Source: Paracoccus seriniphilus (lineage in GTDB: Bacteria > Pseudomonadota > Alphaproteobacteria > Rhodobacterales > Rhodobacteraceae). From it: a stretch of DNA of 64,000 bases. The position numbers were made by a program, and so were the translations under genes. A model generated the notes under the pieces. The model was not told the origin of the DNA, searched no databases, and saw only the letters and a program-made list of their open reading frames with translations. The stretch's first letter is position 1. The number at the start of each line of letters is the position of its first letter. The stretch lies in the NCBI RefSeq assembly GCF_028553745.1, contig NZ_CP067131.1, positions 248,001 to 312,000 of the forward strand, written 5' to 3'. Shown here piece by piece: positions 42,292 through 50,985 of the stretch.

Positions 42292-43296
42292 TCAACCCCG
42301 CTTTTCTGCCCGCTGGCGTGTCTGCCGGTAACTGGCAGGGGTCACGCCCGACCATTTCTGGAAGGCACGATAAAAGGCGCTGGGTTCACGATAGCCCAGG
42401 GCCGCGGCAATATCGGCCACCGACAGTTCGGTTCGTGTCAGCATTGCCTCGGCCTGGCGATGGCGGATCTCGTCACGAATGGCCGAGAAGCTCTGCCCCT
42501 CGCTTCTGAGCCTGCGACGCAAAGTGGCCGTGGACAGACCCAGATCGCGGGCCAGGGTATCGAAATCGGGCCAGTCATCGGAGGCACAGGCCCGCAAGCG
42601 CGCCCTGATGCGGGTCGTCAGATCCTGATCATGGCGATAGCGCAGCAGGATATTTCCGGGGGCCGCCCGCAGAAACGTCTTCAAGGCCTTTTCATCGCGA
42701 ATGGTCGGAAGGGACAGATATCTTGCCGCAAAAACCAGTCGGCTGTGGGGCTGCCCGAATGTGACCGGGGCGCCGAAGAATTGATGATAATCCGCCCGAT
42801 CAGGCGGTGCCGATCCCGCGAAATCCACCCGGATCAGCGGCAACCGACGCCCGACCAGCCAGCACAGCACCCCCATCAGGATCAGCCAATAGGTCCGATA
42901 GGCAAAGGCCGGACGCGGACCATCGCGATCCGTCAACAGGATCTCGGCCTCGCCATCATGCAGCCGCAGCGTGGCGCGGGGATCATCGAGCACCACGTTC
43001 ATGAATCGCAGCGCACGGCGCAGGGCGCGTTCCAGCGTCGGCGCATGCAGGATCGCATGGCACATCAGGCTGAAGCTGCCCGGTCGCATCGGTTGTGCCG
43101 CAAGGCCGAAGAACTCGTCACCGATCCTTTCGCTGATGATCAGCCACAACCGCCCGTATTGAACATGTGACACAGGCTGGGTCAGGTCAGGATCAATCCC
43201 CGCCTCGGCCAGCACCGGCCCGACATCCATGCCCCTGTCCAGCAACGGGCCAAGCGCATCACGGACAAAGCCCGGAAAGATCACTGTCCGTGACAT
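42292..43296 (-). CDS. AraC-family regulator (OruR/arabinose-binding-like N-domain)
   Basis: 334 residues. The N-terminal ~200 residues match the effector domain of AraC regulators that control acid or alcohol catabolism. The C-terminal HTH pair has LARDLGLSTATLRRRLRSEG and SVADIAAALGYREPSAFYRAFQKWSG. It reads away from the beta-oxidation operon across a 130-bp region and is the likely regulator of that operon. The ATG at 43296 follows AGGGGGT. An upstream in-frame start adds six unconserved residues. Confidence 0.88.
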   Translation of the reverse strand: MSRTVIFPGFVRDALGPLLDRGMDVGPVLAEAGIDPDLTQPVSHVQYGRLWLIISERIGDEFFGLAAQPMRPGSFSLMCHAILHAPTLERALRRALRFMNVVLDDPRATLRLHDGEAEILLTDRDGPRPAFAYRTYWLILMGVLCWLVGRRLPLIRVDFAGSAPPDRADYHQFFGAPVTFGQPHSRLVFAARYLSLPTIRDEKALKTFLRAAPGNILLRYRHDQDLTTRIRARLRACASDDWPDFDTLARDLGLSTATLRRRLRSEGQSFSAIRDEIRHRQAEAMLTRTELSVADIAAALGYREPSAFYRAFQKWSGVTPASYRQTRQRAEKRG

Positions 43297-43426
43297 CCCA
43301 CCCCCTAATGGCAAATTCGATCACTAATTTTGGCCGCTGATGTCATTGTTTGCAATGCTGCAGATGGTCATACTCTTGCCAAGATGAGGACCACTGGTCT
43401 CTTCGAGACTTGGCAGGGAGGAGCCA
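43297..43426. promoter_or_regulatory. Divergent promoter region of araC-type gene and beta-oxidation operon
   Basis: 130 bp, AT-richer than its flanks around 43310-43360. No operator can be assigned with confidence. A GGGAGGAG ribosome site precedes the ATG at 43427. Confidence 0.35.
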
Positions 43427-45094
43427 ATGACCGTATCCGCAACAGCGCGCACGCGCCCCGCATATCATCAGGCCGCCGGAAATTTCCGCATCGAGGACGC
43501 CCTGGCCAAGCTGGAGGGCGACCTGACGGGGGGCGTGAATGCCTGCATCGAATGCTGCGACCGCCACACCGGCAGCAACCGCACCGCCTTGCGTTGTCTG
43601 AGCGCGGATGAAACCCTGACCGAATACAGTTTCGAGCAATTGCGGGACATGTCCGCAAGGATTGCCAATCTGTTCGACAGTCTGGGTGTTAAGCCGGGCG
43701 ATGTCGTCTCGGGCCTGTTGCCGCGCAAGGTGGAACTGGTTGCCGTCGTGCTGGGCGCCTGGCGGCTTGGGGCGGTCTATCAGCCGCTTTTCACCGCATT
43801 CGGCCCCAAGGCCATCGAACAGCGACTGAACACCAGCCAGGCCAAACTGATCATTACCGACAGCATCAACCGCGCCAAGCTGGATGACATTCCCGCCTGC
43901 CCCCCCGTCGTTACCGTCCGTAGCGAGGGCGACAGCCTGGCAGACGGCGACACCGACTTTCACGCCGCGCTAGCAACGCAGTCCTCGGTGTTTGCGCCGG
44001 TCATACGGCGGGGCAATGATCTGATGATGATGATGTCGACATCGGGCACCACCGGCCTGCCCAAGGGTGTTCCGGTGCCGATCCGTGCCCTGCTGTCCTT
44101 TGGCGCCTATATGCGCGACGCGGTCGATTTGCTGGATGACGATGTATTCTGGAATATCGCCGATCCTGGCTGGGCCTATGGTCTGTATTATGCCGTGACC
44201 GGCCCGCTGCTGCTGGGGCAGGCGACCACGCTGTTCGAAGGCGGCTTCAGCGCCGAAAGCACCTATCGCATCATTCGCAAGCTGGGCGTGACAAGCCTGG
44301 CAGGATCCCCGACCGCCTTTCGCCTGCTGCTCGCTGCCGATCCTGAACTGGCCTGCGATGTCAAAGGCCAGCTGCGCGTGGTCAGCAGCGCGGGAGAACC
44401 GCTGAATCCCGAGATCATTCGCTGGTTCGACGACTGCCTTGGCGTGCCGGTCCATGACCATTATGGCCAGACCGAACTGGGCATGTGCGTCAACAACCAC
44501 CACGGTCTGGATCATCCCGTGCGCCCCGGCTCGGCCGGTCTGGCGATGCCCGGATATCGCGTCGCGGTGCTGGATGATGACGGAAATGAGCTTGGCCCGA
44601 ACCAGCCCGGGACATTGGCCATCGATATCGCCAATTCCCCGCTGCTTTGGTTCAGCGGATATCACAACAAACCGACACCGGCGATTTCGGGCGGCTATTA
44701 CCGCACCGGCGACAATGTGGAATTCGAACCGGATGGCTCGATCAGTTTTATCGGGCGTTCCGATGACGTGATCACATCTTCGGGCTACCGGATCGGACCG
44801 TTCGATGTCGAAAGCGCCCTGATCGAACATCCCGCCGTGACCGAGGCTGCGGTGGTTGGCGTTCCCGATCCCTCACGCACCGAGATCGTCAAGGCTTTCG
44901 TGATACTGGCCAAGGGGCACGAGCCGACGGTTGATCTGGCCGAGGAACTGCAACAACATGTCCGCAACCGGCTTTCGGCCCATGCTTATCCGCGCGCGAT
45001 CGAATTCGTCGCGGAATTGCCCAAGACCCCCAGTGGCAAGATTCAACGATTTCTTCTGCGCAAGGCGGAAATCGCCAAACAGCAAAACGCATAA
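43427..45094 (+). CDS. Acyl-CoA synthetase (AMP-forming, acetyl-CoA synthetase-like)
   Basis: 555 residues. ATP loop MMSTSGTTGLPKG, GQTE in DHYGQTELG, and the catalytic Lys in KTPSGKIQRF are clear. It activates a carboxylic acid to its CoA ester. Sequence type is that of medium/short-chain ligases, not long-chain FadD. As first gene of a ligase-SDR-thiolase-acyl-CoA dehydrogenase operon, it feeds a beta-oxidation cycle. A short or branched acid is likely, for example butyrate or isobutyrate (inference). Confidence 0.87.
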   Translation: MTVSATARTRPAYHQAAGNFRIEDALAKLEGDLTGGVNACIECCDRHTGSNRTALRCLSADETLTEYSFEQLRDMSARIANLFDSLGVKPGDVVSGLLPRKVELVAVVLGAWRLGAVYQPLFTAFGPKAIEQRLNTSQAKLIITDSINRAKLDDIPACPPVVTVRSEGDSLADGDTDFHAALATQSSVFAPVIRRGNDLMMMMSTSGTTGLPKGVPVPIRALLSFGAYMRDAVDLLDDDVFWNIADPGWAYGLYYAVTGPLLLGQATTLFEGGFSAESTYRIIRKLGVTSLAGSPTAFRLLLAADPELACDVKGQLRVVSSAGEPLNPEIIRWFDDCLGVPVHDHYGQTELGMCVNNHHGLDHPVRPGSAGLAMPGYRVAVLDDDGNELGPNQPGTLAIDIANSPLLWFSGYHNKPTPAISGGYYRTGDNVEFEPDGSISFIGRSDDVITSSGYRIGPFDVESALIEHPAVTEAAVVGVPDPSRTEIVKAFVILAKGHEPTVDLAEELQQHVRNRLSAHAYPRAIEFVAELPKTPSGKIQRFLLRKAEIAKQQNA

Positions 45095-45105
45095 GGAGCC
45101 CGGAT

Positions 45106-45873
45106 ATGCAGCTTGAGAACAAGGTTTTCCTGATCACCGGCGCCGGATCGGGTTTGGGCGCAGCCGTTGCCGACATGGCGGTGCAGGCAGGCGCGAAAGC
45201 GGTCCTGCTGGACATCAATGTCGAGTCCGGACAGGCCAAGGCCGATGCGCTTGGCGATGCCGCGCGCTTTTGCCGGACCGATGTGACCCGCGCCGAGGAC
45301 GGCCTTGCCGCGATTGCGCAGGCACAGCTGGATTTCGGCAGGATTGACGTGCTGATCAATTGCGCGGGTGTCGCACCGGGCGAAAAGATCGTCGGCCGCG
45401 ACGGTCCGCATGATCTGGACCGCTTTTCCCGCGCCGTCACGATCAACCTGATCGGCACCTTCAATATGCTGCGCCTCGGCGCCGAGGCCATGACGCAGAA
45501 TACGCCCGATGATGGCGGCGAGCGGGGCGTGATTGTCAACACCGCCTCGATTGCCGCCTATGACGGCCAGATCGGTCAGGCGGCCTATGCGGCATCCAAG
45601 GGAGGTGTGGCGGCACTGACCCTGCCCGCCGCGCGCGAACTGGCCCGCCATGGCATCCGGGTCGTGACCATCGCGCCGGGCATCTTCAGCACCCCGATGA
45701 TGGCGGGATTGCCGCAGGATGTGCAGGACAGTCTGGGCAAGACAGTGCCCTTCCCCCCGCGTCTGGGCAGACCCGAGGAATATGCCTCGATGGTGCGCCA
45801 TATCATCGAGAACACGATGCTCAATGGTGAAGTGATCCGCCTTGATGGCGCATTGCGCATGGCACCGCGCTGA
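45106..45873 (+). CDS. SDR, 3-hydroxyacyl-CoA dehydrogenase type II-like
   Basis: 255 residues. TGAGSGLG is the cofactor loop, NCAGVA replaces NNAG, and the catalytic YAASKGG follows. GERGVIVNTASIAAYDGQIGQ and PRLGRPEEYA resemble mitochondrial HSD17B10, which oxidises short-chain and 2-methyl 3-hydroxyacyl-CoAs. It would carry out the second oxidation of the cycle set by the neighbouring acyl-CoA dehydrogenase and thiolase. An enoyl-CoA hydratase gene is not in the operon. Spacing from the ligase gene is 11 bases, with AAGGAG upstream. Confidence 0.86.
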   Translation: MQLENKVFLITGAGSGLGAAVADMAVQAGAKAVLLDINVESGQAKADALGDAARFCRTDVTRAEDGLAAIAQAQLDFGRIDVLINCAGVAPGEKIVGRDGPHDLDRFSRAVTINLIGTFNMLRLGAEAMTQNTPDDGGERGVIVNTASIAAYDGQIGQAAYAASKGGVAALTLPAARELARHGIRVVTIAPGIFSTPMMAGLPQDVQDSLGKTVPFPPRLGRPEEYASMVRHIIENTMLNGEVIRLDGALRMAPR

Positions 45874-45892
45874 ACCCGAAGGGATAATAGCT

Positions 45893-47086
45893 ATGGAACA
45901 TTCGAAAGATCCAATCGTGATTGTCGGCGCAGCACGCACCCCGATGGGCGGTTTTCAGGGCGATCTGGCCGGGGTAGCCGCCGCCGATCTGGGCGCTGCG
46001 GCCATTGGTGGGGCGCTGACGGCTGCCGGGCTGGACGCCGCAAGGGTCCAGGAAATCGTCATGGGCTGCGTTCTGCCCGCTGGTCAGGGGCAGGCCCCGG
46101 CACGGCAGGCCGCGCTGAAGGCGGGCCTGCCGCTGGATGCCGGGGCGACGACGGTCAACAAGATGTGCGGCTCGGGCATGAAGGCAGCGATGCTGGTGCA
46201 TGACATGATCCTTGCCGGAAGCACCGAAATTGCCGTCGCGGGCGGAATGGAAAGCATGTCGAACGCTCCCTACCTGCTGCCCAAGGCGCGTGGCGGATAC
46301 AGGATGGGACATGGGCAGGTCATGGATCACATGTTCCTCGATGGCCTTGAAGACGCCTATGACAGGGGCCGCCTGATGGGAACCTTCGCCGAGGACTGTG
46401 CCGAAGCCTACCAGTTCACCCGCGAGCAACAGGACGATTATGCCATCTCCTCGCTGACCCGTGCCCAGCAGGCGATCGAAAGCGGAGCCTTCGCCGCCGA
46501 GGTCACCCCGGTCACCGTCAGATCGCGCAAGGGTGAGTCTCAGGTTACCATCGACGAACAGCCCGGCAAGGCACGTCCAGACAAGATCCCGACCCTGCGC
46601 CCCGCCTTTCGCGAAGGCGGCACGGTGACAGCGGCGAACTCCAGCTCGATCTCGGATGGTGCGGCGGCGCTGGTGATGATGCGCGCCTCGCAGGCCGAAG
46701 CATTGGGCCTGACCCCGCGCGCGCGCATCCTTGGCCATGCGACGCATGCGGACAAACCCAGCCTGTTCCCCACCGCGCCCATCGGTGCCATCCGCAAGCT
46801 GATGACACGCACGGGGCTGGATCTGGGACAAATCGACCTCTTCGAGGTGAACGAGGCCTTTGCCGTTGTCGCCATGGCCGCCATGCACGATCTGGGCCTG
46901 CCCCATGACATCGTGAACATTCACGGTGGCGCCTGTGCGCTGGGACATCCCATCGGCGCATCCGGCGCAAGGGTTATGGTCACCCTGCTGGCAGCACTGG
47001 AGACCCACGGGCTGGAGCGCGGCGTCGCCTCGCTGTGCATCGGTGGCGGTGAGGCGACAGCCATCGCCATCGAGAGGCTGAGCTGA
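45893..47086 (+). CDS. Acetyl-CoA acyltransferase (thiolase)
   Basis: 397 residues, standard size. The acyl-accepting Cys lies in [27 protein letters not shown] and the C-terminal [16 protein letters not shown] and CIGGGEA are the other thiolase signatures. It cleaves 3-ketoacyl-CoA with CoA. The ATG at 45893 is preceded by GAAGGG. The stop overlaps the acyl-CoA dehydrogenase start as TGATG, so the two are translationally coupled. Confidence 0.92.
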   Translation: MEHSKDPIVIVGAARTPMGGFQGDLAGVAAADLGAAAIGGALTAAGLDAARVQEIVMGCVLPAGQGQAPARQAALKAGLPLDAGATTVNKMCGSGMKAAMLVHDMILAGSTEIAVAGGMESMSNAPYLLPKARGGYRMGHGQVMDHMFLDGLEDAYDRGRLMGTFAEDCAEAYQFTREQQDDYAISSLTRAQQAIESGAFAAEVTPVTVRSRKGESQVTIDEQPGKARPDKIPTLRPAFREGGTVTAANSSSISDGAAALVMMRASQAEALGLTPRARILGHATHADKPSLFPTAPIGAIRKLMTRTGLDLGQIDLFEVNEAFAVVAMAAMHDLGLPHDIVNIHGGACALGHPIGASGARVMVTLLAALETHGLERGVASLCIGGGEATAIAIERLS

Positions 47087-48213
47087 TGCAACTGACCGAA
47101 GAACAGGAACAGATCCGCGAGGCCGCACGAGATTTCGCCGTCAATGCGCTGGCCCCTGGCGCGGCACAGCGCGACCGCGATCACGCATTTCCCCGCAACG
47201 AGCTGACCCAGATGGGTGAGCTTGGCTTCCTGGGCATGCTGGTTCCCGAAGCCCATGGTGGCGTTGAAACCGGGATGATCGCCTATGCGTTGGCGCTGGA
47301 AGAGATTGCGGCAGCAGATGGTGCCTGTTCGACCATCATGTCGGTGCATTCCTCGGTCGGCTGCGTGCCAATCCTGCGCTTTGGCACCGATGATCAGAAA
47401 TCGCGTTTCCTGCCTCGCATGGCCTCGGGCGAATGGATCGGCGGCTTTGCCCTGACCGAACCGCAGGCCGGATCGGATGCCTCTGCGCTGCGGACGCGGG
47501 CGCGGCGCGATGGCGACCATTACGTGCTGAACGGATCAAAACAGTTCATCACCTCGGGCAAGAACGGGCAGGTGATCATCGCCTTTGCCGTGACCGACCC
47601 CGATGCCGGGAAAAAGGGCATCTCGGCCTTCATCGTCCCGACCGACACGCCGGGGTATGAAGTTGTCTCGATCGAACACAAACTGGGTCAGCATTCCTCG
47701 GACACCTGCTCGCTGGCCTTCAACGAGATGCGGATTCCTGCTGAAAACCTGCTGGGAAAAGAGGGCGAGGGCTACAAGATCGCGCTGGCCAATCTGGAGG
47801 GTGGCCGGATCGGCATTGCCGCTCAGGCGGTAGGCATGGCGCGCGCGGCCTATCAGGCGGCGCTGGACTACGCCAAGGAACGGATCACCTTTGGCAAGCC
47901 CATCGCCACTCATCAGGCAATCGCCTTCAAGCTGGCAGATATGGCAACGCGGATCGATGCCGCCCGGTTGCTGGTGCTGAGGGCGGCGGCGCTGCGCGAA
48001 GCCGGGAGGCCCTGTCTGACCGAAGCCTCGATGGCCAAGCTTTTCGCCTCGGAAATGGCCGAGAAGACCTGTTCGGACGCCATCCAGATCCATGGCGGAT
48101 ATGGCTATCTTGCCGATTACCCGGTCGAAAGGATCTATCGTGATGTCCGGGTCTGCCAGATCTACGAAGGCACCAGCGAGGTGCAACGACTGGTGATCGC
48201 GCGCGGCCTGTAG
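47086..48213 (+). CDS. Acyl-CoA dehydrogenase (short-chain type)
   Basis: 375 residues. [12 protein letters not shown] near residue 123 binds FAD/substrate. The catalytic base is the Glu of [10 protein letters not shown] near the C-terminus, the position used by short- and branched short-chain enzymes. QIHGGYGYL precedes it. It makes the first oxidation of the beta-oxidation cycle. Last gene of the operon; a strong stem-loop follows at 48235-48262. Chain-length specificity is inferred from resemblance only. Confidence 0.9.
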   Translation: MQLTEEQEQIREAARDFAVNALAPGAAQRDRDHAFPRNELTQMGELGFLGMLVPEAHGGVETGMIAYALALEEIAAADGACSTIMSVHSSVGCVPILRFGTDDQKSRFLPRMASGEWIGGFALTEPQAGSDASALRTRARRDGDHYVLNGSKQFITSGKNGQVIIAFAVTDPDAGKKGISAFIVPTDTPGYEVVSIEHKLGQHSSDTCSLAFNEMRIPAENLLGKEGEGYKIALANLEGGRIGIAAQAVGMARAAYQAALDYAKERITFGKPIATHQAIAFKLADMATRIDAARLLVLRAAALREAGRPCLTEASMAKLFASEMAEKTCSDAIQIHGGYGYLADYPVERIYRDVRVCQIYEGTSEVQRLVIARGL

Positions 48214-48234
48214 GGCATCACATGACGATCAGAT

Positions 48235-48262
48235 GCGGGGCATGGAGAGATCCATGCCCCGC
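48235..48262. terminator. Perfect hairpin terminator between acyl-CoA dehydrogenase and aldehyde dehydrogenase genes
   Basis: A perfect 12-bp stem, GCGGGGCATGGA with TCCATGCCCCGC, and a GAGA tetraloop lies between converging genes. A short TTTGCTTG follows on the plus strand. Strong candidate for a bidirectional terminator. Confidence 0.85.
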
Positions 48263-48273
48263 TTTGCTTGCGA

Positions 48274-49677
48274 TCAGCGCGCTTCATTGACGATGCGGAT
48301 CTGCGTGAACTCGGCCAGACCTTCCTCGGCGAATTCGACGCCCAGCCCCGATTGCTTGACCCCGCCAAAGGGGATGTTGGGACCGAATTCAAGATGCTTG
48401 TTGATCCAGACCGTGCCGCTTTCCATGCGTTCGGCCACATGACGGTTCAGATCGCGATCGCTACCCCAGACCGATCCGCCCAGCCCAAGATCCAGACCAT
48501 TGGCACTGGCCAAGGCAGACTCGACATCGTCGAACCGGATGACCGGCAGGATCGGCCCGAACTGTTCCTCATCGACGATCTGATCGCCATCATTCACATC
48601 GGCCACGATGGTCGGCTGGATGAAGTAGCCGCGCCCTTCGACAACCTCGCCGCCCGCCACGACCCGGCCATCGCGCCGTGCCTGATCAAGGAATCCCTTG
48701 ACCTTGTCGAACTGCATCCTGTTCTGCAGCGGCCCGATCGTGGTGCCCTGTTGCAGACCATCCCCCACAACGGCCTCACGCGCCAATGTTGCCAGACGGT
48801 CGCAAACCTCTTCATAGATCGAGTCATGCACATAGGCGCGTTTGATCGCCAGACAGACCTGCCCGGCATTCATGAAGGCCCCGGCAAAAAGCCCCGGCGC
48901 CACCTTTTCCGGATCGGCCCCTGGCAGCACGATGGCGGCGTCATTGCCGCCCAGTTCCAGCGTCAGGCGCTTGATCGTCGACGCCGCGCTGGCCATGATC
49001 TTCTGCCCGGTCGCGGTCGAGCCGGTAAAGGAAATCTTGGCCACATCCGGATGGGCGGTCAGCAGCGCGCCCAGATCATTCTGATCGGTGATGACATTCA
49101 CGACGCCAGCGGGCAGCAGATCGGCCAGGATGGTCCCCAGACGCAGGGTGGTCAACGGCGTGGTCGGCGATGGTTTCACCACCACGGTGTTGCCCGCCAA
49201 CAGCGCAAGCGGCAGTTTGAAGGCAACGATCAGCAACGGGAAATTCCAGGGAATGATCGCCCCGACAACCCCCAGAGGACGGCGATACTGCTGGACCAGA
49301 CGGGCGTCATTGTCCTCGATGACCTTCACGGGCAGGTCATAGCTGGCCAGATGCCGGATGAAGGCACAGGTATAGGCGACTTCGGCAGTGGACTCGGCCA
49401 ACGGCTTGCCCTGTTCCTGTGTCAGAAGGCGCGCGAATGCCTCGGCATCGGCTTCAAGACGATCCGCGATCTGCAGGATCAGCGCGCGCCTTTCGGTGAT
49501 CGGCCTTTCGGCCCATGCGGGGAAGGCCACCTTGGCAGCGGCAACCGCCTGATCCAGTTGGGCGGCCGATGCACGGGGCGCCCGCGCCAGCACCTCTTCG
49601 GTTGCGGGGTTCACCACCTCCATGCTGTCATCGCCCTCGACCATCCGGCCATCGATCAGCAATCTGTAATCGGTCAT
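48274..49677 (-). CDS. NAD-dependent aldehyde dehydrogenase
   Basis: 467 residues. The catalytic Cys lies in MNAGQVC and the Glu in LELGGNDAA; IIPWNFPLL and FTGSTATGQKI are the NAD-binding stretches. It is a broad aliphatic/semialdehyde-type ALDH. GGGAGAG precedes the ATG at 49677. It is divergent from the qhpR-like regulator gene and sits between the qhp amine-dehydrogenase locus and the beta-oxidation operon. Its probable role is to oxidise the aldehyde released by amine oxidation (inference from context). Confidence 0.88.
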   Translation of the reverse strand: MTDYRLLIDGRMVEGDDSMEVVNPATEEVLARAPRASAAQLDQAVAAAKVAFPAWAERPITERRALILQIADRLEADAEAFARLLTQEQGKPLAESTAEVAYTCAFIRHLASYDLPVKVIEDNDARLVQQYRRPLGVVGAIIPWNFPLLIVAFKLPLALLAGNTVVVKPSPTTPLTTLRLGTILADLLPAGVVNVITDQNDLGALLTAHPDVAKISFTGSTATGQKIMASAASTIKRLTLELGGNDAAIVLPGADPEKVAPGLFAGAFMNAGQVCLAIKRAYVHDSIYEEVCDRLATLAREAVVGDGLQQGTTIGPLQNRMQFDKVKGFLDQARRDGRVVAGGEVVEGRGYFIQPTIVADVNDGDQIVDEEQFGPILPVIRFDDVESALASANGLDLGLGGSVWGSDRDLNRHVAERMESGTVWINKHLEFGPNIPFGGVKQSGLGVEFAEEGLAEFTQIRIVNEAR

Positions 49678-49989
49678 CTCATCTCTCCCTAGGATTGACC
49701 GATCTTCGCTGCACCCCCGTCGCGATTCTTGCCAAATGCGGCCAATCGCCACGGCGCTGCCGGTCCATGGGAATAACTGGCCGGAAATGTCAAACGCCGT
49801 TTTGCCAAATTTGCGGGCAGAATGGCGATAGATTGTTGAAATTATGGTGTTTCACAACTGCCCACAGGACTGGCGCCAATTCTGCCTGACGCTGGGTCGG
49901 ATCGCCGCAATATGGTAAGCATACTGCATCAGGGAATTGCCGGGCCAAGACGCAATAGGTTGTCACCCGGTTCAGCCACGGGGAACACC
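49678..49989. promoter_or_regulatory. Divergent region of aldehyde dehydrogenase and qhpR-like gene with repeated TTGCCAAAT
   Basis: 312 bp upstream of both starts. The nine-base TTGCCAAAT occurs at 49729-49737 and 49802-49810, on the same strand, 73 bases apart (about seven helical turns), each followed within a few bases by GCGG. A looser relative, TTGCC then GCGG, occurs at 57879-57894 in the qhpA-qhpG region. These may be half-sites for the AraC-type regulator. The area 49912-49989 is an open N-terminal extension of the regulator frame that I consider non-coding. Confidence 0.4.
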
Positions 49990-50985
49990 ATGCAAAAGTC
50001 ATGGATTCGCGGAGCCGTCGTTTCAATGTTGCTGGGCACGGATGGTGGTTCCGTTGCCGCCAACACCTCTGCTCCGCTGCCAGCAGGGATGCCGCTCGAG
50101 GCATTTGTCGCCCATCTTGAACATAATCGCGCGCAGACGCCGGATGGTTCGATGTCCTGGCGGACCGGCGAAGAGATCAGGCTGCGCGATATCGGCATTG
50201 CGGGTCATGCAACCAGGGCCCGGAACTGTCTTGGGGATGCCCTGCGTGTCTTTGCCCGCGGCTTTCCCACCGTGCAATCCAACAGCAATGTCTGCGTGGA
50301 CGTCACCAACGATGAGGTGCATGTCTCGTATCGCGTTCTGGATCCCCGCATCTGGCCGCGCCGCGCCGATGCCGAACTGACCCTTGGCCTGATCCACGGA
50401 ATCTGCTCGCGCTATGGCGTCACCCGTGATGCGTTCCTCGACCTCAGTTTCGAGCATGAAACCGACAGCGCCATGCGCGCGCTGGCCCACCACCTGGGTT
50501 TGACCCCGCGTTTCGGAGCGGAGACCAACCGCATCATCCTGCCTGCCAGCGTGCTCTGGAATACGCGCCGCGATCCCGCCCGTGATGACGATGTCACGGC
50601 CTATGGCAAAAGGCTGGACCACGCGCTGGTCGAACTGCGAAACACCACCCCGGTCTCGCAACGGGTCTGCGAACTCATCCTGACCGGGATGGATCGCGGC
50701 ATGGTCAGTCAGGCGATGGTCGCCGGTGAGATGGGCATGTCGGAACGCTCATTGCGGCGCGCCTTGGCGCAGGAGGGCCAGCCATTCCATGACCTGTTGG
50801 GCGAATGCCGCCGCAGTGTCGGATTGGCCCAATTGGTCCGCAGCAGGCGGCAGTTCGGCGAGATCGCCCTGTCGCTGGGATACTCCGATCAAACCGCCTT
50901 TTCCCGGGCCTTTTCGCGCTGGTATGGCATGTCCCCGCGCGAGTTGCGCAAGATGGGCAGCGAAGCGCTCAAGGTGATCACCTGA
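49990..50985 (+). CDS. qhpR: AraC-family regulator of the amine dehydrogenase locus (QhpR-like)
   Basis: 331 residues from an ATG with GGGGAA upstream. The N-terminal domain is an arabinose-binding-like AraC effector domain. The C-terminal HTH region includes MVAGEMGMSERSLRRALAQEG and FGEIALSLGYSDQTAFSRAFSRW. Known qhp loci carry an AraC activator of amine-induced expression, and position fits. Its last 97 bases overlap, antisense, with the end of the ABC transporter gene. Confidence 0.8.
   Translation: MQKSWIRGAVVSMLLGTDGGSVAANTSAPLPAGMPLEAFVAHLEHNRAQTPDGSMSWRTGEEIRLRDIGIAGHATRARNCLGDALRVFARGFPTVQSNSNVCVDVTNDEVHVSYRVLDPRIWPRRADAELTLGLIHGICSRYGVTRDAFLDLSFEHETDSAMRALAHHLGLTPRFGAETNRIILPASVLWNTRRDPARDDDVTAYGKRLDHALVELRNTTPVSQRVCELILTGMDRGMVSQAMVAGEMGMSERSLRRALAQEGQPFHDLLGECRRSVGLAQLVRSRRQFGEIALSLGYSDQTAFSRAFSRWYGMSPRELRKMGSEALKVIT

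Noticed and set aside
48268..49692. 474-residue open frame antisense to the aldehyde dehydrogenase
   Set aside because: Same reason: antisense shadow with no family features, while the opposite frame has complete ALDH active-site motifs.
49912..49989. N-terminal extension of the QhpR-like regulator
   Set aside because: The in-frame ATG at 49912 has no ribosome site and adds 26 unconserved residues; the ATG at 49990 follows GGGGAA.
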